Notes under the pieces: model-generated
The model's database searches: none
What the model saw: only the letters and a program-made list of their open reading frames with translations
What the model was told of the DNA's origin: nothing
Position numbers and translations under genes: made by a program
Shown: one piece after another, positions 50,681 to 59,258 of the stretch
How the letters are laid out: the number at the start of each line of letters is the position of its first letter
Position numbering within the stretch: position 1 is the stretch's first letter
Assembly (NCBI GenBank): GCA_012103535.1
Contig: WLWQ01000003.1
Span: 1 to 64,000 of the forward strand
DNA: 64,000 bases
Origin: Pseudomonadales bacterium
Lineage (GTDB): Bacteria; Pseudomonadota; Gammaproteobacteria; Pseudomonadales; Pseudohongiellaceae
Reading direction: 5' to 3'

Positions 50681-52013
50681 ACTTGCTGACAGACCAGTAA
50701 GAGTACCTGAAGAAACTCTACTTCTACACTGCTGGAGATTACTACGCTGGTTTGCAAATTTACGTCTTGTACCGAGGCGATTCGAAATTAAAGCGAGGCT
50801 ACTTACACGCTTTCTTCGAACTTTCTACTACGACACTTTTACCCGAGCAGGAAAAGTAGTCTTACTCTGCTCTTTTTTTATATTCATCTTTAGTTATCGG
50901 GTGACCAGTGACTACTTATTGTTTACTGCTGCTTTTGCTATTGGACTACTATTCTGGAGTTTAATTCTTGGCATTGTATTTCGGCCACAAGTATCTCTAA
51001 GACGTAAAACTCCTACAACAGCAATAGCAGGTGAGCCTTTAACTTCTCAAGTGACCGTGAACAACAATGGCAGATTTTCTCTTTACAATTTTTCTGTTAG
51101 AGAATTGTTCGTTCCCTATGGGCGCTGGCCTCGAGAATGGTTCCTGCCACATCAAATGGTGCTGGCACCATGACAACAAACATCGCAAACCGTAAGCTTC
51201 GAGCCGCAAAAAAGAGGAGCAATGAAATTGTCGGGAATCGGCGTGCAAACATACTTCCCGTTTTTTCTAACAAGAGTTACTAAGCGCATAGATGAACCCG
51301 GCGATATCTATGTCCTGCCCCCGGCGCTAAAAGTTGCGATTCCTTCTCTGAGGCATATCGCCGAACAGGCTACCAAAAAACTCTCCCTTGGTACGGACAA
51401 CTCACGTAAAGGACCGTCTCTTGAATACGCCTATTCCCGGCAATACCAAACTGGAGACTCCTTGCGTCGATTGGATCATCGAGCCGGCTCTCGCTTGGGA
51501 AAACCAATGAGCAAGGTTTTCGAAGGCGCAGAAGAAATTCGGCGGGATCGAGTGCATATTATTGTTGATCTAACTTTGGAAGATTTTTCGGCCTGGCAAC
51601 GCCGTCCAGTTGACGATTCGCCCCTGGATGAGCGCCTGGCACTTGCAGTTGAGATTGGTTTGTCAGCGCAGAACGAAGGCTTTAGCCTGGCGGCATTAGC
51701 TACCGGAAATGAATGGCATAGCGTGGAAACACTGCTGGACTATTATAAGCAAATTGCCACCTACAATCCCCAGCGGGCTTGCACCAGTATTGGACAAGCG
51801 CTGCCCAAGCAAGCATTAGAAGACACTGGTTTACAGATTTTGGTGTTGGGCAGATGGACAGAAGAAGCCAGGTCTTTGGTAGAACGCTGGAATAGTCAGG
51901 GAATTTTGGTCTTAGTTTTTATGGTGCCCGAATCTGATAAGGACATCGATACCTTGCCAGTTGGATCGAACTACGTCGAGATTCTTGATCATCACGATGA
52001 GGCAAAAGATTAA
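50673..52013 (+). pseudogene. DUF58 protein gene interrupted by one in-frame TGA
   Basis: Codons from ATG 50673 to the TAA at 52011-52013 stay in one frame (446 codons plus stop), with a single TGA at 51171-51173. The first 166 residues contain two membrane helices (about 60-100) and 'TAIAGEPLTSQVTVNNNG', the DUF58 beta domain. After TGA the same frame continues 'QQTSQTVSFEPQKRGAMKL', which fits the family, then the core 'YSRQYQTGDSLRRLDHRAGSR' (split) and a VWA-like end. So one base change (for example GGA or CGA to TGA) or an error splits the gene. ATG 51222 could restart translation and give a soluble 263-residue C-terminal part. It follows rarA with an 8-bp overlap and abuts tgpA. Confidence 0.8.
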
Positions 52014-53956
52014 TGTCTCCCGGTAGAATTTTACTCGCAGGTTTTCTAACCTTACTGTCGCTGCATATCGGCATTTCGATGGAACTTGCCATAGTTTCCT
52101 GGATCGGCGGCATTGCAAGTTTTCTAATTGCTACCGGGATCGTGAGTACTGCTCGACCAACCTGGGGATTACTCTTCGTTTTATTCGCTACCGGTGGATT
52201 TCTTGGCAATCAAATACTAGAAGACTGGGCGGTGGAAGGTTCATGGGCGCAGACCAATAGCCTTGGAGCTGGTTTCACCTTAAGCCTTCTGGTCTACCTG
52301 ATTTGGTTATTCTCTGTTAACAAGGAACTTGAATCTTCTTCAACAGTGCTTGATCGAGACAGTCAAACGATTCTTGTTTGGGGATTACTTGTTTTTCTGT
52401 TAGTAGCGCCCCCAGACAGCACGATCTTTATGCTGTCGGCAGTGCCAATCGCGCCGATATCAATCGCTGGCATCGTTCTCGCAATTCTTGTGTTGTTCGC
52501 TGATCGCGTTGGCGGCTTCTTGGTAAAACGATTGTTGCTCCTACTTCCATTAGTGGTCATCGTGCCTTTGGCGTTAATTGCGCTAGGAGCCGGCCAGGGC
52601 CCAGTACTTATAGCGCTCGCAAATATGTTTCCCTCGGGGGATGGTTTTTCTGAAACTGGGTTTTCTCCTTATCAACAGTTACGTGCTTCTGTATTTCTGC
52701 GACCGACCAATCGTGCGGTCATGCGCATCGAATCGAACCAACGACCGGGTCAGTACCTGGCGGGTAACAGATTAGTATTTCTCGATGCAGACTTAGTCTG
52801 GCAACCAACAGTGCGCCCATTGGAGTCCTTGACAGTTATCGACGCCGAGAGCTTGGCGAGCGGTGAATTGCGCTATCCCGTGGATAACCATCATGCGGTA
52901 AACAATCCATCTCTTTCTCAGGACATGACTGTCTATGGTCTTACCAATGAGAACTATATTTTCGTTCCACCCGGGACGAGTTCGGTTGCAGGGCAATTCA
53001 CAACGATGAACAAAAATGCCGCCGATGTTTGGACTTTGGATTTTGATCGAGGATCAGATCGCCGCTGGAAATTGGAACTGGATAATCAACCAACACCGGG
53101 AGAATCGCATCCAGAGAACTTACTCATGCCAGAATTTTGGGATGATGTGCTACAGAATCGAAGTGAAGAATTCGCTGCGGGTTCTCGCCAGGCGACAGCG
53201 GAAAATATAGTTAGCTATTTCGTTTCACGGCAATACGCATTGCAAACGAACTTCGATAGTGAAGCGCCGTTTCATGATTTCTACCTTGGCGATAAACCAG
53301 CTTATTGTTTCTGGTTCGCAACAGGAGCAACACTGGCATTAAGAGCCAATGGAATACCCAGTCGATTGGTAGGCGGCTACGCATTACATGAACAACTTTC
53401 TTCCGATCTATGGCTAGTGCGACAACGAGATGCTCACAGCTGGGTCGAATGGCAAGACGCGAATGGCTATTGGCATACCATCGATCCGACTCCACCGAGC
53501 ATCGAATCATTCTTCGGTGGTTATCAATCTTCAAGCGCTAGCACGCTCTACCATCGATTAGCTGGACAGTGGCAAATATTTGTCGATCGAATGCTTGAAA
53601 ACGAACTTACTGCGAACCTGGTGCGGTACGGTGGCTTGTTCATTCTTGCCTTCTTGTTTGTTCGAGAGTATCGAAGAATCAGAGGCGAGCGGGCTAAACT
53701 AGACTCCCGCAAGAGGCAATGGCAAAGGCTTTGGCAGCGCTTTCTGGGCATGACTAAATTACCTGCTCACAATACGTGGACAGCATCGACCTATCTGGAG
53801 AACTTACCGACTAATTGGACTGAACCGAATCAACAAGCAGTCCAGGACTTTCTCCAGGACTATGCACTGCTTCGATTCTCCTACAACCAGGACCAGGCAA
53901 TTCGGGACGTGGAAGAATCTTTGCTCGCCTGTTCGAAAAAATTTCAATTGAGTTAG
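52013..53956 (+). CDS. tgpA: transglutaminase-like membrane protein, TgpA-type
   Basis: The 647-residue protein has about six membrane helices in residues 1-190, a periplasmic transglutaminase-like domain, and a C-terminal helix (about 540-560) with a cytoplasmic tail. The Cys-His-Asp triad is present: 'PAYCFWFATG' (about residue 431), 'DAHSWVEW' (about 473) and 'WHTIDPTP' (about 490). The DUF3488 N-terminal part completes the TgpA layout. In Pseudomonas TgpA is essential and genetically linked to DUF58 and MoxR proteins; a role in periplasmic protein crosslinking or peptidoglycan is unproven. The ATG overlaps the DUF58 stop. Since DUF58 is broken, its partner function is in doubt. Confidence 0.9.
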   Translation: MSPGRILLAGFLTLLSLHIGISMELAIVSWIGGIASFLIATGIVSTARPTWGLLFVLFATGGFLGNQILEDWAVEGSWAQTNSLGAGFTLSLLVYLIWLFSVNKELESSSTVLDRDSQTILVWGLLVFLLVAPPDSTIFMLSAVPIAPISIAGIVLAILVLFADRVGGFLVKRLLLLLPLVVIVPLALIALGAGQGPVLIALANMFPSGDGFSETGFSPYQQLRASVFLRPTNRAVMRIESNQRPGQYLAGNRLVFLDADLVWQPTVRPLESLTVIDAESLASGELRYPVDNHHAVNNPSLSQDMTVYGLTNENYIFVPPGTSSVAGQFTTMNKNAADVWTLDFDRGSDRRWKLELDNQPTPGESHPENLLMPEFWDDVLQNRSEEFAAGSRQATAENIVSYFVSRQYALQTNFDSEAPFHDFYLGDKPAYCFWFATGATLALRANGIPSRLVGGYALHEQLSSDLWLVRQRDAHSWVEWQDANGYWHTIDPTPPSIESFFGGYQSSSASTLYHRLAGQWQIFVDRMLENELTANLVRYGGLFILAFLFVREYRRIRGERAKLDSRKRQWQRLWQRFLGMTKLPAHNTWTASTYLENLPTNWTEPNQQAVQDFLQDYALLRFSYNQDQAIRDVEESLLACSKKFQLS

Positions 53957-53965
53957 AACTGTACT

Positions 53966-53988
53966 CAGTGGCATGATCCTAGCCACTG
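53966..53988 (+). promoter_or_regulatory. hairpin between tgpA and the next gene
   Basis: CAGTGGC (53966-53972) and GCCACTG (53982-53988) form a perfect 7-bp stem around nine bases. It begins 9 bp after the tgpA stop and ends 19 bp before the start at 54008. There is no T-run, so it could be a weak terminator or a leader structure. Confidence 0.4.
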
Positions 53989-54007
53989 GCCTCAAAGAGA
54001 TCTGGCT

Positions 54008-55018
54008 ATGCACAAAAACTCCCAGGCTGTGCACATCAGCTTATTTATTGCACTTGCAGCAATTTGCTTTCCTGATTTCATACTCGCCCAAAGCACTGAC
54101 TATCGTGCACCACGCACGGCGCACGGTGTGCCGAATCTACAGGGCTTCTGGGAAAAACGCTTCGCAACTCCGGTGGAAAGACCGGCAGCCCTTGGCGATA
54201 AGCGCGCCTACACCGAAGATGAAGCTACAGAATTTGAGCAGAGAGCGATAGAAAGAAGAATAGCCAGAGAGGCACCGGTGGATCCAAATCGGGGCGCACC
54301 TGCTGCAGGTGGCGATATTGAGTTTCGCACCGACACTAATTTTCTGCCCAACTTACCAGTGGAGGTAGCACTGATAAATGGTGAGCGGCGAACATCCTTA
54401 ATCATCGAACCTGAAGACGGTCGCTTTCCTCTTCGAGATGAGAGTATGGAATTTCGAAGACGCTATTTCGAATTAATGAATAGCAATTTCGACGGACCAG
54501 AAGCCCGTCCTCCTGGAGAACGTTGTCTGCATCTGGGTCCGCCGTTACCCACAATGACCAATGCCGATGGTACCCATATACAAATCGTTCAGAATGAAGA
54601 CTACGTTTTAATCTACAGCGAAGAAGCGATACAAACTCGAATCGTAAAACTCAATAAATCACATCCGGCGATTCCAATTCAAAGATGGATGGGAGATTCC
54701 ATTGGTCATTGGGAAGGGGAAACATTAGTTATTCATACCAACAGTTTTCGCCCTGAACACACAGTAAGCCAAATTGCCTCTTCGGAAGAATTCGAAGTGA
54801 CCGAACGGATAACCGCCCTTTCTGAAAACGAATTGCTGTATGCCTATACGATCGTCGATCCGATTACTTATACAGAGCCGGTGGTAGCGGAGCTTCCATT
54901 TACCCGCATGGCGCCTGGTCAAAAACTGTATGAGTCAGCCTGTCATGAAGGCAATCGGGCGGTAATGGATATATTGATGGGCGCAAGAGTGATCGAACGA
55001 GATTCTCAAGAACAATAA
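54008..55018 (+). CDS. secreted protein of unknown function, 'PDLQGVW' family, copy 3
   Basis: The 336-residue protein is the third homologue of those at 7393 and 34494, on the other strand. The signal peptide ends near residue 27 (ILAQ). It begins 'YRAPRTAHGVPNLQGFWEK' and ends 'LYESACHEGNRAVMDILMGARVIE'; 'GERCLHLGPP' holds the central Cys and 'GDSIGHWEGETLVI' the strand shared by all copies. No reaction is known and there is no quinoprotein directly beside it. It is followed by a strong bidirectional terminator. It is probably exported to the periplasm. Confidence 0.8.
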   Translation: MHKNSQAVHISLFIALAAICFPDFILAQSTDYRAPRTAHGVPNLQGFWEKRFATPVERPAALGDKRAYTEDEATEFEQRAIERRIAREAPVDPNRGAPAAGGDIEFRTDTNFLPNLPVEVALINGERRTSLIIEPEDGRFPLRDESMEFRRRYFELMNSNFDGPEARPPGERCLHLGPPLPTMTNADGTHIQIVQNEDYVLIYSEEAIQTRIVKLNKSHPAIPIQRWMGDSIGHWEGETLVIHTNSFRPEHTVSQIASSEEFEVTERITALSENELLYAYTIVDPITYTEPVVAELPFTRMAPGQKLYESACHEGNRAVMDILMGARVIERDSQEQ

Positions 55019-55044
55019 TTCAGGAATTGGTGAAGGTTGGAAAA

Positions 55045-55074
55045 AATGGAGCTAATAGAAAAATTAGCTCCATT
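55045..55074. terminator. bidirectional terminator between convergent genes
   Basis: AATGGAGCTAAT and ATTAGCTCCATT form a perfect 12-bp stem around AGAAAA. An A-run at 55041-55046 gives the T-run on the - strand and CTAAATTTCTT follows on the + strand. It serves both genes ending here. Confidence 0.88.
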
Positions 55075-55083
55075 CTAAATTTC

Positions 55084-55833
55084 TTATAATCCCCAGTGCG
55101 CGACGTAACTCATAAACAGCGAAGGATCACCGCAGGTGACATCAATTGGACCATCCGGAGTACCAACGCCCGGTGCTCCCATATCAAATCGCCGAGCTAA
55201 TCCCGCTGCATCTTCTCCGATGGTTCTAATTAGGAATCCGGTTCCCATTTCGATATCAGTGCGGGGGCCTAGGAAGCGTTGCGATAATTGCATCAGGGTA
55301 GTATCGCCCTGATCGCGATACATATTCGCAAAATTCGTTAGTTCCGAGTAAAACTGCTGCACTGTAGTGCCCGGAGCTGCTAGACAGGGGCGCGCCGCAA
55401 CGAGGGATTGCGAATTCTCACCTCCGGCATAGGCATCGCCACCGGATCCTACGTTCCAGTTGTTGTTAAAGGTGCGATTGGTGTTCTCGCAGGACAGCAT
55501 TTCATTCAGACGTGCTGCGCCACCTCCAAGTGGTCCTGAATTGGATGCCCAGTGTTCCATGTTCTGCCAATAGACGGCTCGCATTAGCCGGTTTGACGGT
55601 GCACCATTACTGGCAATCGGATAGCGATAAAAGATCAGGTTAGGTCCATCATCGGCAATGTCGATACTGCGTGCTTCTTCAATCACCTGTTCTACAGTAT
55701 ACCCTTCACTAATCGAGCAAGCCGTTGTGACTATTAGATTACCGGCCGGTAGTTCCTGAGCGTAGGCCGAGAACGTTGCAAAAAAGCAGAGCGTGAGTGT
55801 TGTAAAATATTTACAAGTGTTACGAACTAGCAT
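55084..55833 (-). CDS. secreted protein of unknown function
   Basis: The protein (249 residues from ATG 55833) has a signal peptide ending near residue 25 (AYAQ). The mature part starts 'ELPAGNLIVTTACSISEGYTVEQ' (split) and is mixed alpha/beta with several Cys (in 'TTACS', 'MLSCENT', 'ARPCLA', 'VTCGD'), likely two disulfides. It has the look of a tandem repeat of a NIPSNAP-like or dimeric alpha-beta barrel module ('NLIFYRYPIASNG', 'EHWASNSGP'), but this is a guess. No family is recognised. The longer frame (55848) is rejected because GGAGG lies right before ATG 55833. The 293 bp before it (55834-56126) holds only short broken reading frames. Confidence 0.6.
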   Translation of the reverse strand: MLVRNTCKYFTTLTLCFFATFSAYAQELPAGNLIVTTACSISEGYTVEQVIEEARSIDIADDGPNLIFYRYPIASNGAPSNRLMRAVYWQNMEHWASNSGPLGGGAARLNEMLSCENTNRTFNNNWNVGSGGDAYAGGENSQSLVAARPCLAAPGTTVQQFYSELTNFANMYRDQGDTTLMQLSQRFLGPRTDIEMGTGFLIRTIGEDAAGLARRFDMGAPGVGTPDGPIDVTCGDPSLFMSYVAHWGL

Positions 55834-55976
55834 GATGAGCTCCTCCAAATTATTGTTGAAACTCCTACGAGTGCAAACTTCCGTATGAATTTTTTATTGT
55901 TGAATCATTCAGTCTTACGGATAAGAAATACTTTCAAATAAAACTTGTACGCCAAACAGAACAACACAACTATTCT

Positions 55977-56069
55977 ATGGCTGCTACGGCAATACGCTTA
56001 GTGGAAGAGTTTGTCGGACAGGAGATAGGCAAATGGTGCGCAGGCAATGACACAGAAATTAGTTCATAG
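55977..56069 (+). other. short open frame, possible gene relic
   Basis: ATG 55977 opens 30 codons starting MAATAIRLVEEFVGQEIG and ending in TAG. A second frame after it reads 'EEIERLVNKLEQQKK' until TGA at 56138-56140. Neither matches a family known to me. The pair could be the remains of a small lost gene, or chance. Confidence 0.2.
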
Positions 56070-56126
56070 CATTACTTTAAGAAGAAATTGAACGCCTGGT
56101 TAATAAGTTAGAACAACAAAAGAAAA

Positions 56127-56867
56127 CTAGTTTGGCCTGAGACGGAGATGGTAATCGAAAGCCATACCTGGATTGATCTCTCGAAACCCGATAGCCAGGC
56201 GCAACATCTCTTCCAGATACTCGGCCGCTGCGAGGGGACCCACATCCAATGGTTCCAGGCCGACGTCTTCTACCAATGCAGCAACTCTTGCTTTCGCCGC
56301 TGCATTGTCACCGGCGATAGGTGCCGTTACTGGTCCGTCACTTATTGTGGGATCTACCATGACGGCAAAATTCATGGTGTTAAAAGCTTTCACTACCACC
56401 GCGTTTGGAGCGAGTGCCTGAACCTGTTCTGCCAACGAATCTCTAGGATCACGTGGTGCAGTTGCCCAGTCGTTTTCAAACGTCCACCAGTTAGTTGGAT
56501 CAATGATCAATTTGCCACTCAGATCACCTAGTGCACTCATCACTTCTGGAATCGCGGTTGGTGGTATGGGTATAAGTATAATGTTGCCCTGTGCAGCAGC
56601 TTCAGCTTGAGTTGTTGCTGTTGCGCCGTTGCCGATGTCGCTTACCAATTGTTGCACGCGCTCGGATTGTGGAGCGCGAGAAACATAGATGATGGTATGC
56701 CCGTTGGCTGCCCATATTTTTCCCAGAGTCGAACCCACATTTCCTGTGTCAATAATCGCGATAGTTTCACCGTTAGTTTGAGCTTCAATAACTCGTGACG
56801 ATGAATTGAGAGTCATTAAAACTGAAAAGGCTAAGAGCACAATCAAACAACATAGAGTCTTCACCAT
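56127..56867 (-). CDS. exported NADP-binding F420-oxidoreductase-fold protein
   Basis: The 246-residue protein has a signal peptide (to about residue 28, VIEAQ) followed by the Rossmann fold of coenzyme-F420-type reductases: 'IAIIDTGNVGSTLGKIWAANGHTI' (split), 'IPIPPTAIPEVM', 'LIIDPTNWW' and the substrate helix 'VVVKAFNTMNFAVMVDPTI' (split). The first glycine of GxGxxG is Asp (DTGNVG), so dinucleotide binding may be changed. Export of such a protein is unusual, as NADPH is cytoplasmic; the hydrophobic segment could be an anchor. It would use a periplasmic or altered cofactor, or act as a binding protein. It stands alone, divergent from the M24 peptidase gene. Confidence 0.72.
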   Translation of the reverse strand: MVKTLCCLIVLLAFSVLMTLNSSSRVIEAQTNGETIAIIDTGNVGSTLGKIWAANGHTIIYVSRAPQSERVQQLVSDIGNGATATTQAEAAAQGNIILIPIPPTAIPEVMSALGDLSGKLIIDPTNWWTFENDWATAPRDPRDSLAEQVQALAPNAVVVKAFNTMNFAVMVDPTISDGPVTAPIAGDNAAAKARVAALVEDVGLEPLDVGPLAAAEYLEEMLRLAIGFREINPGMAFDYHLRLRPN

Positions 56868-56972
56868 GGCGAGTAATCTCCGCTTTTCCTGCAGCTATTT
56901 TCGATTAGTCAGTTTTTACACTGAATCGCTAAATGATGATACCTTAGGTCTTCAAAAATTTTGGGGGATAAC

Positions 56973-58319
56973 ATGTCACGCACCATTCGAATCCTATTCC
57001 TGCTAATTAGCTGCACATTTTTTGGTACGACCGCGCTCGCTGCCACCGGAGATTCCATACTCTCCATGCAAGAACGTGCGGAAACTATCGATCGTTTATT
57101 GGCTGTTCGACTAGAGACTTTACCTGCAAAGTTGATGCGCCGAGAAGGCATCGATATGTGGATTCTAGTGGCGCGGGAATACAACGAAGACCCGGTGGTT
57201 ATGACGATGCTGCCCGGTGATGCACATGCAGCGCGGCGGCGCACAATCCTGGTGTTTTCCGATGAAGGCGCGGAAGGCGTCATGGGTTATGCAGTATCTC
57301 GTTATGCCGTTGGTGATTTCTTCCAGGCCCGCTGGAATCCGGAAGAACAACCCGATCAGTGGCAGGCGTTGGCAGATCTGATTGCCGAAAAAAACCCAGC
57401 CACTATCGGCATCAATGTTTCTTCTGACTTTGCCTTGGCGGACGGCCTTACCCACGGTGAATACGAAGGACTGGTTGGTGCACTAACAGAAGAACAAGAA
57501 TCGAGAATAGTGTCTGCAGAAACTCTCGCAATCGCCTGGCTCGAAACTCGAACCGACGAAGAAATGGAACTCTATCCTGCCATCGTAGAGATAGCCCACG
57601 ACATCATAAAGGAAGGATTCTCAAATGCGGTAATCACTCCAGGAGAAACCACTACAGAAGATATTATGTGGTGGTATCGAGATCGCATTCGTGAATTACG
57701 CCTGCTTGCCTGGTTCCATCCTTCGGTCAGTATTCAAAGAGAACAAGAAGCCGTCGGTGAGTTTATGGATCTCTTTACTGACACTGATCAGCAAGGGGAA
57801 ATTCTGCCTGGCGATTTACTTCATGTAGATTTTGGTATTACTTACTTACGGCTAAACACTGACACGCAACAACATGCCTACGTTCTAAAGCCTGGTGAAA
57901 CTGAAACTCCTGCAGGTATTCGTGCCGGACTAGCGACAAGCAATCGCTTGCAGGACATTCTCACAGCAAACTTTATTCACGGCCGCACCGGTAATGAAAT
58001 TCTGCGCAGTGCCAGATCACTGGCAATCGAAGAAGACATTCGTCCTTCTATATATACCCATCCTATTGGCTACCACGGACATGGTGCGGGACCAACCATT
58101 GGCATGTGGGATAACCAGGGCGACACAGTGGGTAGAGGGGATTACCCACTGTACGAAAATACTGCTCACTCAATCGAATTAAATTCTACGGTCAGTGTGC
58201 CCGAATGGGGCGGGCAGGAAGTGCGCTTTATGCTGGAAGAAGATGCGTTCTTTGATGGTGAAAACACTTACTACATTGATGGCAGGCAGCAAGAACTTAT
58301 TCTTATTAGTAGTGATTAG
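56973..58319 (+). CDS. secreted M24-family metallopeptidase (Xaa-Pro type)
   Basis: The protein (448 residues from ATG 56973) has a signal peptide ending near residue 21 (ALAA), an N-terminal creatinase-like domain, and a C-terminal pita-bread domain. Metal ligands are visible: Asp in 'LLHVDFGITYL' (about residue 286) and in 'NTDTQQHAYVL', His in 'GYHGHGAGPTIGMW', Glu in 'HSIELNSTVSVPEWG' and Glu in 'VRFMLEEDAFF'. M24 enzymes remove residues next to proline or act on related amides. The ORF begins at TTG 56961, but ATG 56973 has GGGGGA four bases upstream. It is divergent from the F420-like gene and convergent with the desaturase gene, 20 bp apart. Confidence 0.88.
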   Translation: MSRTIRILFLLISCTFFGTTALAATGDSILSMQERAETIDRLLAVRLETLPAKLMRREGIDMWILVAREYNEDPVVMTMLPGDAHAARRRTILVFSDEGAEGVMGYAVSRYAVGDFFQARWNPEEQPDQWQALADLIAEKNPATIGINVSSDFALADGLTHGEYEGLVGALTEEQESRIVSAETLAIAWLETRTDEEMELYPAIVEIAHDIIKEGFSNAVITPGETTTEDIMWWYRDRIRELRLLAWFHPSVSIQREQEAVGEFMDLFTDTDQQGEILPGDLLHVDFGITYLRLNTDTQQHAYVLKPGETETPAGIRAGLATSNRLQDILTANFIHGRTGNEILRSARSLAIEEDIRPSIYTHPIGYHGHGAGPTIGMWDNQGDTVGRGDYPLYENTAHSIELNSTVSVPEWGGQEVRFMLEEDAFFDGENTYYIDGRQQELILISSD

Positions 58320-58339
58320 TTTAATTCCGACCTTTGCAA

Positions 58340-59245
58340 TCAGGTAGCATGAGTTATTTGATGTAAGACTTCAGAATAGCTGTGAGGTATATTCACGTTT
58401 TCAAAATATCCTCTCTCCTTTAACAATTTATGAGCACGAGGTAATCGATAAATTGGAATCGCTGCATTGAGGTGGTGTTCGACATGGTAGTTAACACCAT
58501 GAGGACAAAGAAGTAATCTCACCAAAGGACTAACAGTGGTTGTTCTTGTATTAAGGCGCGGATCATCATTGCTAAGTTCAGGGACTGCACCGTGTTCAGA
58601 TACTTGTCGCAATCTGGCAATCGCTGGATAACAAAATATCAGAGCAACAACCCACATAAGAAACAAATGTGGCACACCAAATGCAGTAAGCACCAGGAAT
58701 AGAGCTAAGTGCCAAACTATTCCTCTTAGTAATGCCATGCGATCCTCTGTGTTTAACGAACGAAGATCAGAAAAACCTTTTAGCCTGCTCGATAAATCCC
58801 GAAACCCAGTTTGTCCTGTAAGGTCTCGTTTTAGTTTTCTCCGTAATCTTTCTTTAGAGATGGGGTAGTCCCGATAGTTTGTAATATCGGGATCACCTTC
58901 CTTACCTACTATGCGATGATGCACCAGGTGCTCCCGCATATATGCTCTTCCATTAAAGAAATCCATTGGGGCAGTTATCCATGAGCTAACCTGGACATTT
59001 AGCCAATTACTTTTGAACAAACTGCGATGGCCCGCTTCGTGGGTAAGAACAAAGAAGCCCATTTGTCGACCGCCAAGCAGGATTGTTCCAACAATGAAAG
59101 TCAGTGGATTTGGCCAAAGTGCAGCAATAGAGAAACAGGCAGCTGTTATTCCCAATTGGCAAGCTAATACCCAAGCTCCGAGTAAGTCACTTCTGCTCGT
59201 TAGCTCTTCAATCTCTCTGTCCGATAAAGGATTCGCAATTGACAT
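58340..59245 (-). CDS. fatty acid desaturase family protein
   Basis: The 301-residue membrane protein has four to five helices and the three histidine boxes of di-iron desaturases: 'HEAGHRSLF' (about residue 68), 'HLVHHRIVG' (about 105) and 'HVEHHLN' (about 255). 'RMALLRG' and the N-terminal hydrophilic segment resemble the bacterial acyl-lipid or sphingolipid-type desaturases. It would introduce a double bond in membrane acyl chains, which needs a ferredoxin or cytochrome b5-type donor. It lies 13 bp downstream of the MFS gene in the same direction, so the two may be co-transcribed. Confidence 0.88.
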   Translation of the reverse strand: MSIANPLSDREIEELTSRSDLLGAWVLACQLGITAACFSIAALWPNPLTFIVGTILLGGRQMGFFVLTHEAGHRSLFKSNWLNVQVSSWITAPMDFFNGRAYMREHLVHHRIVGKEGDPDITNYRDYPISKERLRRKLKRDLTGQTGFRDLSSRLKGFSDLRSLNTEDRMALLRGIVWHLALFLVLTAFGVPHLFLMWVVALIFCYPAIARLRQVSEHGAVPELSNDDPRLNTRTTTVSPLVRLLLCPHGVNYHVEHHLNAAIPIYRLPRAHKLLKERGYFENVNIPHSYSEVLHQITHAT

Positions 59246-59258
59246 AGTTGATTCGAAC

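Noticed and set aside
51171..51173. TGA read as selenocysteine or readthrough
   Set aside because: DUF58 proteins have no known selenocysteine and no stem-loop of the required kind is visible after the TGA.
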